From NCBI GenBank assembly GCA_031253995.1, contig JAIRVG010000067.1, positions 1-56,656 on the forward strand: 56,656 bases of DNA, read 5' to 3'. Of this stretch, positions 39,800-48,624 are shown piece by piece. The translations under genes were made by a program, and so were the position numbers. The notes beneath the pieces are model-generated. The model searched no databases. It was not told where the DNA came from and saw only the letters and a list, made by a program, of their open reading frames with translations. The first letter of the stretch is position 1. Each line of letters starts with the position of its first letter. The stretch is from Paucimonas sp. (lineage in GTDB: Bacteria; Pseudomonadota; Gammaproteobacteria; Pseudomonadales; Pseudomonadaceae).

Positions 39800-41722
39800 A
39801 TGAGTATTTTTAGCCACTTCCAACAACGCTTCGAGTCCACCCGCCAGGAGGAGCTCTCGCTACAGGAGTACCTGGAGCTCTGCAAGAACGACCGCAGCGC
39901 CTACGCTTCGGCGGCCGAGCGCCTGCTCATGGCCATCGGCGAGCCGGAACTGGTCGACACCTCCAGCAACTCCAGGCTGTCGCGGATCTTCTCCAACAAG
40001 GTGATCCGCCGCTATCCGGCCTTCGAGGACTTCCACGGCATGGAGGAGTGCATCGACCAGATCGTCTCCTACTTCCGCCACGCCGCGCAGGGCCTGGAAG
40101 AGAAGAAACAGATCCTCTATCTGCTCGGTCCGGTGGGTGGCGGTAAATCGTCCCTGGCGGAAAAACTCAAGCAACTGATGGAGAAGGTGCCCTTCTACGC
40201 GATCAAGGGCTCGCCGGTGTTCGAATCGCCCCTGGGGCTGTTCAACGCGACCGAGGACGGCGCGATCCTCGAAGAAGACTTCGGCATCCCGCGTCGCTAC
40301 CTCAACACCATCATGTCGCCCTGGGCGACCAAGCGCCTGGCCGAGTTCGGCGGCGACATCAGCCAGTTCAAGGTGGTCAAGCTCTACCCGTCGATCCTCA
40401 ACCAGATCGCCGTGGCCAAGACCGAGCCGGGGGACGAGAACAACCAGGACATCTCCGCCCTCGTCGGCAAGGTGGATATCCGCAAGCTGGAGGAATTCCC
40501 GCAGAACGACGCCGATGCCTATAGCTACTCGGGCGCGCTGTGCCGGGCCAACCAGGGCCTGATGGAATTCGTCGAGATGTTCAAGGCGCCGATCAAGGTC
40601 CTGCACCCGCTGCTGACCGCCACCCAGGAAGGCAACTACAACAGTACCGAAGGCCTGGGCGCGATCCCCTACTCCGGCATCCTGCTGGCCCACTCCAACG
40701 AATCGGAATGGCACAGCTTCCGCAACAACAAGAACAACGAGGCCTTCATCGACCGGATCTACATCGTCAAGGTGCCGTACTGCCTGCGGGTCAGCGACGA
40801 GATCAAGATCTACGACAAGCTGCTGTTCAACAGCTCGCTGGCCAAGGCCCATTGCGCACCCGACACCCTGAAGATGCTGGCCCAGTTCACCGTGCTCTCG
40901 CGCCTGAAAGAGCCGGAGAACTCCAACATCTACTCGAAGATGCGCGTGTACGACGGCGAGAACCTCAAGGACACCGATCCGAAGGCCAAGTCGATCCAGG
41001 AGTACCGCGATGCCGCCGGCGTCGACGAAGGCATGAACGGCCTGTCGACCCGCTTCGCCTTCAAGATCCTGTCCAAGGTATTCAACTTCGACCCGCATGA
41101 AGTCGCCGCCAACCCGGTCCACCTGCTCTACGTGCTGGAACAGCAGATCGAGCAGGAACAGTTCCCGGCCGAGGTGCGCGAGCGCTACCTGCGCTACCTG
41201 AAGGAGTACCTGGCACCGCGCTACATCGAGTTCATCGGCAAGGAAATCCAGACCGCCTACCTGGAGTCCTACAGCGAGTACGGCCAGAACATCTTCGACC
41301 GCTACGTGCTGTACGCGGACTTCTGGATCCAGGACCAGGAATACCGCGATCCGGAAACCGGCGAGATCCTCAACCGCATCGCCCTCAACGAGGAGCTGGA
41401 GAAGATCGAGAAACCCGCCGGCATCAGCAATCCGAAGGACTTCCGCAACGAGATCGTCAACTTCGTGTTGCGCGCCCGGGCCAACAACAATGGCAAGAAC
41501 CCGACCTGGCTCAGCTACGAGAAGCTGCGGGTGGTCATCGAGAAGAAAATGTTCTCCAACACCGAGGACCTGCTGCCGGTCATCAGCTTCAACGCCAAGG
41601 CGAGCAAGGAGGACCAACAGAAACACAACGACTTCGTCACGCGCATGGTGGAACGCGGCTACACGGACAAACAGGTTCGCCTGCTCTCCGAGTGGTATCT
41701 GCGGGTCAGAAAGTCCCAGTAG
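39800..41722 (+). CDS. prkA: PrkA-type serine protein kinase (YeaG family)
   Basis: A cytoplasmic AAA-like ATPase with a C-terminal kinase-like domain. Bacillus PrkA acts in sporulation and E. coli YeaG in sustained nitrogen starvation; the exact reaction is debated. The 640-residue protein has Walker A GPVGGGKSS (110-118), an AAA core to about 360, and the PrkA C-terminal domain. GAGGTGA precedes the ATG. It is the first gene of a three-gene set with DUF444 and SpoVR proteins, a set conserved across many proteobacteria. The stress-type promoter upstream points to stationary-phase expression. Confidence 0.92.
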   Translation: MSIFSHFQQRFESTRQEELSLQEYLELCKNDRSAYASAAERLLMAIGEPELVDTSSNSRLSRIFSNKVIRRYPAFEDFHGMEECIDQIVSYFRHAAQGLEEKKQILYLLGPVGGGKSSLAEKLKQLMEKVPFYAIKGSPVFESPLGLFNATEDGAILEEDFGIPRRYLNTIMSPWATKRLAEFGGDISQFKVVKLYPSILNQIAVAKTEPGDENNQDISALVGKVDIRKLEEFPQNDADAYSYSGALCRANQGLMEFVEMFKAPIKVLHPLLTATQEGNYNSTEGLGAIPYSGILLAHSNESEWHSFRNNKNNEAFIDRIYIVKVPYCLRVSDEIKIYDKLLFNSSLAKAHCAPDTLKMLAQFTVLSRLKEPENSNIYSKMRVYDGENLKDTDPKAKSIQEYRDAAGVDEGMNGLSTRFAFKILSKVFNFDPHEVAANPVHLLYVLEQQIEQEQFPAEVRERYLRYLKEYLAPRYIEFIGKEIQTAYLESYSEYGQNIFDRYVLYADFWIQDQEYRDPETGEILNRIALNEELEKIEKPAGISNPKDFRNEIVNFVLRARANNNGKNPTWLSYEKLRVVIEKKMFSNTEDLLPVISFNAKASKEDQQKHNDFVTRMVERGYTDKQVRLLSEWYLRVRKSQ

Positions 41723-41841
41723 CAGCTGCAAGCTGTCAGCCACACGCTGTAAGCCGTCCGCGGTGCGTGCAGACGCACCGCACGGCCAGCGGCTGTGGCG
41801 AATGCTCTTTCTTGCAGCTTGTAGCTTGAAGCTTGCAGCTG
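41723..41841. repeat. Large imperfect inverted repeat between prkA and the DUF444 gene
   Basis: The outer arms CAGCTGCAAGCT (41723-41734) and AGCTTGCAGCTG (41830-41841) are perfect 12-bp complements. An inner perfect hairpin CGGTGCGT-GCAG-ACGCACCG lies at 41761-41780. The right side also holds repeated GCTTG and GCAGCTTG words. The element occupies nearly the whole intergenic region inside the operon. It is different from the GTGGGAGC REP family. Confidence 0.75.
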
Positions 41842-41863
41842 TTTCCCAGCTACCGGAGGGCCC

Positions 41864-43135
41864 ATGAGCTACGTCATCGACCGACGCCTGAACGGCAAGA
41901 ACAAGAGCACGGTCAATCGCCAGCGCTTCCTGCGGCGTTACCGTGACCATATCAAGAAAGCCGTCGAGGAAGCCGTAAGCCGTCGCTCCATCACCGACAT
42001 GGAGCATGGCGAGCAGATCAGCATCCCCGGCCGCGATATCGACGAACCCGTGCTGCACCACGGCCGTGGCGGCAAGCAGACCGTCGTCCACCCGGGCAAC
42101 AAGGAATTCACCGCCGGCGAACACATCCCCCGTCCACAGGGTGGCGGAGGCGGTGGCGGGCGTGGCAAGGCGGGCAATTCCGGCGAAGGCATGGATGAGT
42201 TCGTCTTCCAGATCACCCAGGAGGAATTCCTCGAATTCATGTTCGAGGACCTCGAACTGCCCAACCTGGTCAAACGTCACCTGACCGGCACCGACACCTT
42301 CAAGACCGTGCGCGCCGGGATCAGCAACGAAGGCAACCCGTCACGGATCAACATCATCCGCACCCTGCGCTCGGCCCACGCGCGGCGCATTGCCCTCACC
42401 GGCAGCAGCCGTGCACGCCTGCGCGAAGCGAAGGAAGAACTGGCGCGGCTGAAACGGGAAGAACCGGACAACTTCGGCGATATCCAGGAAATCGAAGCGG
42501 AAATCGAGCGACTGAGCGCACGCATCCACCGCATCCCCTTCCTCGACACCTTCGACCTCAAGTACAACCTGCTGGTCAAGCACCCCAATCCCAGCTCCAA
42601 GGCGGTGATGTTCTGCCTGATGGACGTGTCCGGCTCCATGACCCAGGCCACCAAGGACATCGCCAAGCGCTTCTTCATCCTCCTGTACCTGTTCCTCAAG
42701 CGTAACTACGACCGCATCGAGGTGGTGTTCATCCGCCATCACACCAGCGCCCGCGAAGTGGACGAGGAAGAGTTCTTCTACTCCCGCGAGACCGGCGGCA
42801 CCATCGTCTCCAGTGCCCTGAAACTGATGCAGGAAATCATGGCCGAGCGCTACCCGGCCAACGAATGGAACATCTACGCCGCCCAGGCCTCCGACGGCGA
42901 CAACTGGAACGACGACTCGCCGATCTGCCGGGACATCCTCAGCAAGCAGATCATGCCGTTCGTCCAGTACTACACTTACGTCGAGATCACTCCCCGCGAA
43001 CATCAGGCACTGTGGTTCGAATACGAACGCATCGGCGAAGCCTTCCCCGACACGTTCGCCCAGCAGCAGCTGGTGTCGGCCGGTGATATCTATCCGGTCT
43101 TCCGTGAACTCTTCCAGCGCAGGTTAGTGACATGA
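41864..43135 (+). CDS. DUF444 / YeaH-YhbH family protein with VWA-like domain
   Basis: Function unknown, but almost always encoded beside PrkA. The 423-residue protein has a basic N-terminus (RRLNGKNKSTVNRQRFLRRY), a glycine-rich linker (about 88-104) and a coiled segment about 185-220. A von Willebrand A-like domain follows with the metal-site motif D254-V-S256-G-S258 (MDVSGSM). The intact motif suggests metal-dependent binding of a partner. GGAGG stands 3 bp before the start codon region. It overlaps spoVR by 4 bp. Confidence 0.85.
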   Translation: MSYVIDRRLNGKNKSTVNRQRFLRRYRDHIKKAVEEAVSRRSITDMEHGEQISIPGRDIDEPVLHHGRGGKQTVVHPGNKEFTAGEHIPRPQGGGGGGGRGKAGNSGEGMDEFVFQITQEEFLEFMFEDLELPNLVKRHLTGTDTFKTVRAGISNEGNPSRINIIRTLRSAHARRIALTGSSRARLREAKEELARLKREEPDNFGDIQEIEAEIERLSARIHRIPFLDTFDLKYNLLVKHPNPSSKAVMFCLMDVSGSMTQATKDIAKRFFILLYLFLKRNYDRIEVVFIRHHTSAREVDEEEFFYSRETGGTIVSSALKLMQEIMAERYPANEWNIYAAQASDGDNWNDDSPICRDILSKQIMPFVQYYTYVEITPREHQALWFEYERIGEAFPDTFAQQQLVSAGDIYPVFRELFQRRLVT

Positions 43136-44694
43136 CCGCCAGAGAGAAGCGCCAACCCCTTTCCACCGGTTCCGAGTGGACGTTCGAGCTCATCCAGGCC
43201 TATGACCGAGAGATCAGCCGCCTGGCCGAGCGCTACGCCCTGGACACCTACCCCAACCAGATCGAAGTGATCACCGCCGAGCAGATGATGGACGCCTACG
43301 CCTCGGTGGGCATGCCGCTGGGCTATCACCACTGGTCCTACGGCAAGCACTTCCTCAGCACGGAAAAATCCTATAGCCGCGGCCAGATGGGCCTGGCCTA
43401 CGAGATCGTGATCAACTCCGACCCGTGCATCGCCTACCTGATGGAGGAGAACACCATCTGCATGCAGGCCCTGGTGGTGGCTCACGCGTGCTACGGGCAC
43501 AACAGCTTCTTCAAGGGCAACTACCTGTTCCGCACCTGGACCGACGCCAGCTCGATCATCGACTACCTGGTGTTCGCCAAGCAGTACATCATGCAGTGCG
43601 AGGAACGCCACGGCATCGACGCCGTGGAAGACCTGCTCGACTCCTGCCACGCCCTGATGAACTACGGTGTCGATCGCTACAAACGGCCCTACCCCATCTC
43701 CGCCGAGGAAGAACGTCGGCGGCAGAAGGACCGTGAAGAGCACCTGCAGAAACAGATCAACGACCTGTGGCGGACCATTCCGAAGAGCGCCGACAAGACC
43801 AGCGAGCGGGATACCGCGCGCTTCCCCGCCGAGCCGCAGGAAAACATCCTGTACTTCATCGAGAAGCACGCGCCGCTGCTGGAGCCCTGGCAGCGCGAGG
43901 TCGTGCGCATCGTGCGCAAGATCGCCCAGTATTTCTACCCGCAGCGCCAGACCCAGGTGATGAACGAAGGCTGGGCCACCTTCTGGCACTACACCCTGAT
44001 GAACGACCTGTACGACGAAGGCCTGGTCACCGACGGCTTCATGATGGAGTTTCTCCAGTCCCATACCAGCGTGGTGTTCCAGCCCGGCTTCGACAGCCCC
44101 TACTACAACGGCATCAACCCCTACGCCCTGGGGTTCGCCATGTACACCGACATCCGCCGCATGTGCGAGCACCCCACCGAGGAAGACCGTCGCTGGTTCC
44201 CGGAAATCGCCGGCAGCGACTGGCTGTCCGCGATCAAGTTCGCCATGAGCAGCTTCAAGGATGAGAGTTTCATCCTGCAGTACCTGTCGCCCAAGGTGAT
44301 CCGCGACCTCAAGCTGTTCAGCATCCTCGATGACGACCAGCGTGATGACCTGCTGGTCCCGGCCATCCACGACGAAAGCGGCTACCGCATCATCCGCGAG
44401 ACCCTCGCGGCGCAGTACAACCTCGGCAACCGCGAGCCCAACGTGCAGATCTGGAGCATCGACCGGCGCGGCGACCGATCCCTGACCCTCCGTCACCAGC
44501 AGCATGACCGCAAGCCGCTCGGCGACTCCACCGAGGAAGTACTCAAGCACCTGCATCGCCTGTGGGGCTTCGATATCCACCTGGAAACCCTGCAGGGCGA
44601 GCAGATCATGAAAACCCACCACGTGCCGCCCCGGGGCGAGCATGGCGACGGAGGTGACCACGGTCGCCTGGATCTCGCCGTCGTTCACCTTTAA
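43132..44694 (+). CDS. SpoVR family protein (YcgB)
   Basis: Third member of the PrkA-DUF444-SpoVR set. Bacillus SpoVR is needed for spore cortex formation; in non-sporing bacteria the role is unknown. The 520-residue protein has the family segments YPNQIEVITAEQMMDAY, VAHACYGHNSFFKGNYLF (His/Cys-rich, possibly metal-binding) and NEGWATFWHY. The ATG overlaps the DUF444 stop (ATGA), indicating coupled translation. Length is normal for the family. Confidence 0.9.
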   Translation: MTAREKRQPLSTGSEWTFELIQAYDREISRLAERYALDTYPNQIEVITAEQMMDAYASVGMPLGYHHWSYGKHFLSTEKSYSRGQMGLAYEIVINSDPCIAYLMEENTICMQALVVAHACYGHNSFFKGNYLFRTWTDASSIIDYLVFAKQYIMQCEERHGIDAVEDLLDSCHALMNYGVDRYKRPYPISAEEERRRQKDREEHLQKQINDLWRTIPKSADKTSERDTARFPAEPQENILYFIEKHAPLLEPWQREVVRIVRKIAQYFYPQRQTQVMNEGWATFWHYTLMNDLYDEGLVTDGFMMEFLQSHTSVVFQPGFDSPYYNGINPYALGFAMYTDIRRMCEHPTEEDRRWFPEIAGSDWLSAIKFAMSSFKDESFILQYLSPKVIRDLKLFSILDDDQRDDLLVPAIHDESGYRIIRETLAAQYNLGNREPNVQIWSIDRRGDRSLTLRHQQHDRKPLGDSTEEVLKHLHRLWGFDIHLETLQGEQIMKTHHVPPRGEHGDGGDHGRLDLAVVHL

Positions 44695-44754
44695 CACCAG
44701 CCGCCTCCGTGATGTCACACAGGTTATCCTGTGGGGCATCTACGGAGGTTTTTC

Positions 44755-45984
44755 ATGCAGATCTACAAAGTCGGCGGCGCTGTGCGCGATCGCCTGCTCG
44801 GCAGGCCGGTCACCGATAACGACTGGGTGGTGGTCGGCGCCACGGCGCAGCAGATGGAGGCCCTCGGCTATCGCCCGGTGGGCACGGATTTCCCGGTGTT
44901 CCTCCACCCGGAAAGCGGTGAGGAGTACGCCCTGGCCCGCACCGAGCGGAAAAGCGGCGTGGGCTACGGTGGTTTCACCTTCCATGCCAGCCCCGATGTC
45001 ACCCTCGAACAGGACCTGATCCGTCGCGACCTGACCATCAACGCCATGGCCGAGGACGATCACGGCAACCTGACCGATCCCTACAACGGCAAGCAGGATC
45101 TGGATAACCGCCTGTTGCGCCACGTATCCCCGGCGTTCGCCGAAGATCCCCTGCGTGTGCTCCGTGTGGCCCGCTTCGCCGCGCGCTTTGCCGGGCTGGG
45201 TTTCCAGGTCGCACCGCAGACCCTGGAACTGATGCGCCAGCTCAGCGATTCGGGCGAGCTTCAAGCGCTGACGGCGGAGCGCAGCTGGAAGGAAATTTCC
45301 CGGGCGCTGATGGAGGATCATCCGCAGGTGTTCATCCAGGTCCTGCGTGACTGCGGCGCGCTGAAAGAGCTGATGCCGGAGGTGGATGCGCTGTTCGGCG
45401 TGCCACAACCGCCCGCCCATCACCCGGAGATCGACACAGGCGTCCATACCCTGGCGGTGCTGGAGCAGGCCGCCAGGCATGACCAGCCGCTGACCGTACG
45501 CTGGGCCTGCCTGCTCCACGACCTGGGCAAGGGCACCACGCCGGAAAAGGACTGGCCACGGCATATCGCCCACGAGCATCGCGGGTTGAAACTGATCGAA
45601 GCGGTGAACCAGCGTTTCAAGGCGCCTCGCGATTGCCAGGAGCTGGCGATACTGGTGGGTGAATACCACACCCATGGACACCGGGCGCTGGAGTTGAAGC
45701 CATCGACCTTGCTGGAGTTGTTGCAGCGCTTCGATGTGTATCGACGCCCGCAGCGTTTCGAGGAATTCATCGTCGCTTGCGAGATGGATGCCCGTGGCCG
45801 GCTGGGCCTGGAGGATCGCGAGTATCCGCAGGCCGACTACCTGCGCAGAGCCGCCGAGGCGGCGCGCCAGGTGGCGGTGAAGCCGCTGGTGGAACAGGGC
45901 TATACCGGGCAGGCCCTAGGGGAAGCGCTGAAGAAGGCGCGGCTGAATGCACTGAAGCTTTACAAGGAAAATGTTGCTCGTTGA
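44755..45984 (+). CDS. cca: Multifunctional CCA tRNA nucleotidyltransferase
   Basis: Adds or repairs the 3' CCA of tRNA. The 409-residue class II enzyme has the catalytic GGAVRD (7-12) and D21-N-D23 and the template region RRDLTINAM. A C-terminal HD phosphohydrolase domain carries H255-D256 in LLHDLGKG, which gives 2',3'-cyclic phosphodiesterase activity. ACGGAGGT is an excellent ribosome site 5 bp before the ATG at 44755; an in-frame ATG 24 bp earlier is not supported. A small hairpin CACAGG-TTAT-CCTGTG (44718-44733) precedes it. Confidence 0.95.
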   Translation: MQIYKVGGAVRDRLLGRPVTDNDWVVVGATAQQMEALGYRPVGTDFPVFLHPESGEEYALARTERKSGVGYGGFTFHASPDVTLEQDLIRRDLTINAMAEDDHGNLTDPYNGKQDLDNRLLRHVSPAFAEDPLRVLRVARFAARFAGLGFQVAPQTLELMRQLSDSGELQALTAERSWKEISRALMEDHPQVFIQVLRDCGALKELMPEVDALFGVPQPPAHHPEIDTGVHTLAVLEQAARHDQPLTVRWACLLHDLGKGTTPEKDWPRHIAHEHRGLKLIEAVNQRFKAPRDCQELAILVGEYHTHGHRALELKPSTLLELLQRFDVYRRPQRFEEFIVACEMDARGRLGLEDREYPQADYLRRAAEAARQVAVKPLVEQGYTGQALGEALKKARLNALKLYKENVAR

Positions 45985-46010
45985 TCTCACCCCCTGACAG
46001 CCGGGTTGCG

Positions 46011-46050
46011 GCTTACAGGTGCCTGTCTTGAGGGCGCCGCACCTGTGAGC
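46011..46050. repeat. Inverted repeat between cca and the TonB receptor gene
   Basis: GCTTACAGGTGC (46011-46022) and GCACCTGTGAGC (46039-46050) pair at 11 of 12 positions around a 16-nt loop. It lies in a convergent gap of 131 bp and may limit read-through in both directions; there is no U-tract. Confidence 0.5.
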
Positions 46051-46115
46051 CCAGATGCGGCCCCGAGCCAGGCATCCGAATTTATCCGCCAACAAACCAG
46101 CGGACAAGATTCAGA

Positions 46116-48539
46116 TCAGAACCGGTACTCCACCGACGTCATCACATTCCGCGGCTCGCCATACACCCCCCAGGTATCGGAATAGGCGTAGTACTTCTTG
46201 TCCAACGCATTGTTCAGATTGACCTTGAGGCTGAGGTCATCGGTCACCTCGTAGCGGGTCATCAGGTTGACCAGTGCATAGCTGCCCTGGGTGAACGCAT
46301 GCAGGTCCTGCCCATACTTGCTCTGCCAGTTCACCCCGCCACCCACGGTGACCTTGTCCAGCACGCCCGGCAGGCGGTAGGTGGTGAAGGTCTTGACGCT
46401 GTGCCGCGGAATATTGGTGACGATGCGCTCGTCCTCTTCATTGGTGCTGACGCTATACGCGTACCCGGCCATCAACTGCCAGCCCTCCGCCACCTGACCA
46501 TCCAGGGCCAGCTCAACGCCCTTGGTGGTGGTGCCCTTCTCGGTGCGGTAGATGTCCGGATCGGCGATCCACACCCCCAGGTTGTCCTGCTCGATCCGGA
46601 ACAGCGCCAGGCTGGCATTGAGCTTGTCGTCGTTGAAGCTGCCCTTGATTCCTACCTCGTAGCCCACGCCCTCCTGTGGCTCCAGCGGCTTGCCGTTGAT
46701 GTCCTTCATGCCATAGGACTGCGGGTTGAAGATCTTGGTGTAGCTGCCATAGACCGACCAGGTAGCGTCCAGGTCGTAGACCAGGCCGGCATAGGGCAGG
46801 AAGATACCGTGGCGGCTCTCGCTGCTTTGCGTCGCCGCACCATCGTATGGCTGGTTCTCGCTCTCCCGCTTCCAGTCCGTGACTCGACCACCGAGCATGA
46901 GATGCAGGTCGTCGCGCAGGTTGAAGCGCGAACTCAGGTACATCGCGTACTGATTCTCGGTGATGTAGTTCTTGCCTACCGGTGCGAAAGACGGCTTGGG
47001 CCCGCTGCCGTCCCAGTCGAGGAAGTTGGCGATGGTCCCGTCATAGCCGGTCCAGGGTCCTTGCCATCCCCCACGGTCCGGCGTGTTTTCCGTGTAGCGC
47101 GACAGGGTGGTACCGACGATCAGCTCATGCTCGCGGCCAAACAGGCTGAAGGGCCCGGTCAGGTAGGCGTCCAGGTTGTTCTGCCGCGGCGTGCCGCTCC
47201 AGCGATTGGGGTACATGTAGCTGCCGGCGCCGGTCTGCTGGTCGATGCCGCCATTAAGGAAGGTCGTCGCCTGGTCGAAGCTGTTCTGCGTGTGGCTCAG
47301 TTCGACCTTGCCGCTCCAGCCATTGTCGAAGCGATGCTCCAGCGAGGTGAAGACATTGGTTACCTTGCGATCGTAATAAGCCCACTCGGCCGCGCTGTTG
47401 GTGGAGCGCGGCAGGTCGGTCTTCACGCCGTTGGTGAAGTACACCGGAAAGCCGACACGCAGCGGCGAATTGGTGTGGGAGTTGGCGTAGCTGAATCCGG
47501 CAGTCAGCAGCGTCGTGTCCGACAGGTCGAACTCGCTGATGCCGTAGACCAGTTGCGAATCGGACGACATCCGATCGACCCAGGAACCCTGGTCCTTGAT
47601 ATCCACCACCAGGCGGCCACGAATGGAGCCCGACTCGCTCAGCGGACCGGAAGCATCGAAGCCGGTGCCGTAGCGATCCCAACTGCCCGCCTCGGCAGTG
47701 ACACTGAACTGCGGGTCATAGGTCGGCCGCTTGCGGATCAGGTTGATGGTCGCTCCCGGGGTGCCGGTACCGCTGATCAGGCCGGTAGCGCCACGGACGA
47801 TCTCGATGCGGTCGTACATCGCGGTGTACTGGGTCGAGTTGTCGATCCGCGACGAGGTCGGCACGCCATCGATCTCGAAGTTGTTGATCATGAAGCCGCG
47901 GGACCAGTAGGTGTTGTTCTCCGCGCCGACGCTGGCGTGGGACACGGTGATGCCCGGGGTCGCGTCCAGCACTTCGTTGAGGCTGGTCAGCTTCTGGTCA
48001 TCCAGGCGCTGGCGGGTCATCACCGTCAGGGACTGCGGGGTTTCCTTGGGCGTCAGGTTCAGGCGCGTCGAGCTGCTCGACGAATACGTGGTGTACAACC
48101 CGGTGCCCTCGGTGATCGAACCCGGTGCCTTGCCGGAAATCGACACTTCGCCCAATTGCAGTGCATCCGGCGCCACGGCGAGCATCAACGTGTAGTTGCC
48201 GTTGCCTTCCCGGATCGGCTGCAGGCCAGTGCCAGCGAGCAATTGTGCCAGGCCGCTGCCGACCTCATGGAGGCCCTTCAGGCCCGGGCTGGTTTTGCCT
48301 TCCACCAACGCCGCCGGGTACGACAGCAGGATGTGAGCGCTCTGACCGAACTGGTTCAGCGCACCGGCCAAGGGACCTGCGGCAATATCGAATTCATGGC
48401 CCGCCTGCTCGGCGGCATTGACCCAGCCCGGCACGCTCAGCAACGGCGCGGCCAGCGCCATGCAGGCGATGCCCTGCGCCACCGCCGCGGCCAGTGTCTG
48501 CCCGAGCGCCGCGCGCCGTACCTGTACACCCTTGTTCAT
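46116..48539 (-). CDS. TonB-dependent siderophore receptor with STN signalling domain
   Basis: Outer-membrane importer of a ferric siderophore that also signals to the FecR-type regulator next to it. The 807-residue protein has a signal peptide (to about residue 42, WVNAA) and an N-terminal STN domain (about 48-105) reserved for signalling receptors. A plug domain follows (about 150-260, ETPQSLTVMTRQRLDD), then a 22-strand barrel ending VEYRF. FpvA, FoxA and FiuA-like receptors share this layout; the ligand cannot be named from sequence. It is the third gene of the sigma-antisigma-receptor set, 85 bp after the regulator. Confidence 0.9.
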   Translation of the reverse strand: MNKGVQVRRAALGQTLAAAVAQGIACMALAAPLLSVPGWVNAAEQAGHEFDIAAGPLAGALNQFGQSAHILLSYPAALVEGKTSPGLKGLHEVGSGLAQLLAGTGLQPIREGNGNYTLMLAVAPDALQLGEVSISGKAPGSITEGTGLYTTYSSSSSTRLNLTPKETPQSLTVMTRQRLDDQKLTSLNEVLDATPGITVSHASVGAENNTYWSRGFMINNFEIDGVPTSSRIDNSTQYTAMYDRIEIVRGATGLISGTGTPGATINLIRKRPTYDPQFSVTAEAGSWDRYGTGFDASGPLSESGSIRGRLVVDIKDQGSWVDRMSSDSQLVYGISEFDLSDTTLLTAGFSYANSHTNSPLRVGFPVYFTNGVKTDLPRSTNSAAEWAYYDRKVTNVFTSLEHRFDNGWSGKVELSHTQNSFDQATTFLNGGIDQQTGAGSYMYPNRWSGTPRQNNLDAYLTGPFSLFGREHELIVGTTLSRYTENTPDRGGWQGPWTGYDGTIANFLDWDGSGPKPSFAPVGKNYITENQYAMYLSSRFNLRDDLHLMLGGRVTDWKRESENQPYDGAATQSSESRHGIFLPYAGLVYDLDATWSVYGSYTKIFNPQSYGMKDINGKPLEPQEGVGYEVGIKGSFNDDKLNASLALFRIEQDNLGVWIADPDIYRTEKGTTTKGVELALDGQVAEGWQLMAGYAYSVSTNEEDERIVTNIPRHSVKTFTTYRLPGVLDKVTVGGGVNWQSKYGQDLHAFTQGSYALVNLMTRYEVTDDLSLKVNLNNALDKKYYAYSDTWGVYGEPRNVMTSVEYRF

Positions 48540-48584
48540 GCAACAACTCCCCAGTGAATGTTGGACTTCTGGGGGTTGAGTCTC

Positions 48585-48615
48585 GTGAGAACGGCAAACG
48601 CATCAGGTGAGAACG
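48585..48615 (-). promoter_or_regulatory. Direct repeat before the receptor gene, possible ECF promoter region
   Basis: CGTTCTCAC occurs twice on the minus strand (48607-48615 and 48585-48593), 22 bp apart start to start. A perfect palindrome GAAAATATTTTC (48615-48626) adjoins it. The stretch separates the regulator from the receptor, where the ECF sigma should act, but I could not match a known -35/-10 pair. Confidence 0.35.
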
Positions 48616-48624
48616 AAAATATTT

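Noticed and set aside
39860..42280. 806-codon minus-strand frame opposite prkA and the DUF444 gene
   Set aside because: Mirror frame of strongly conserved genes, Val/Asp/Gln-rich low-information product, and it spans the intergenic repeat.
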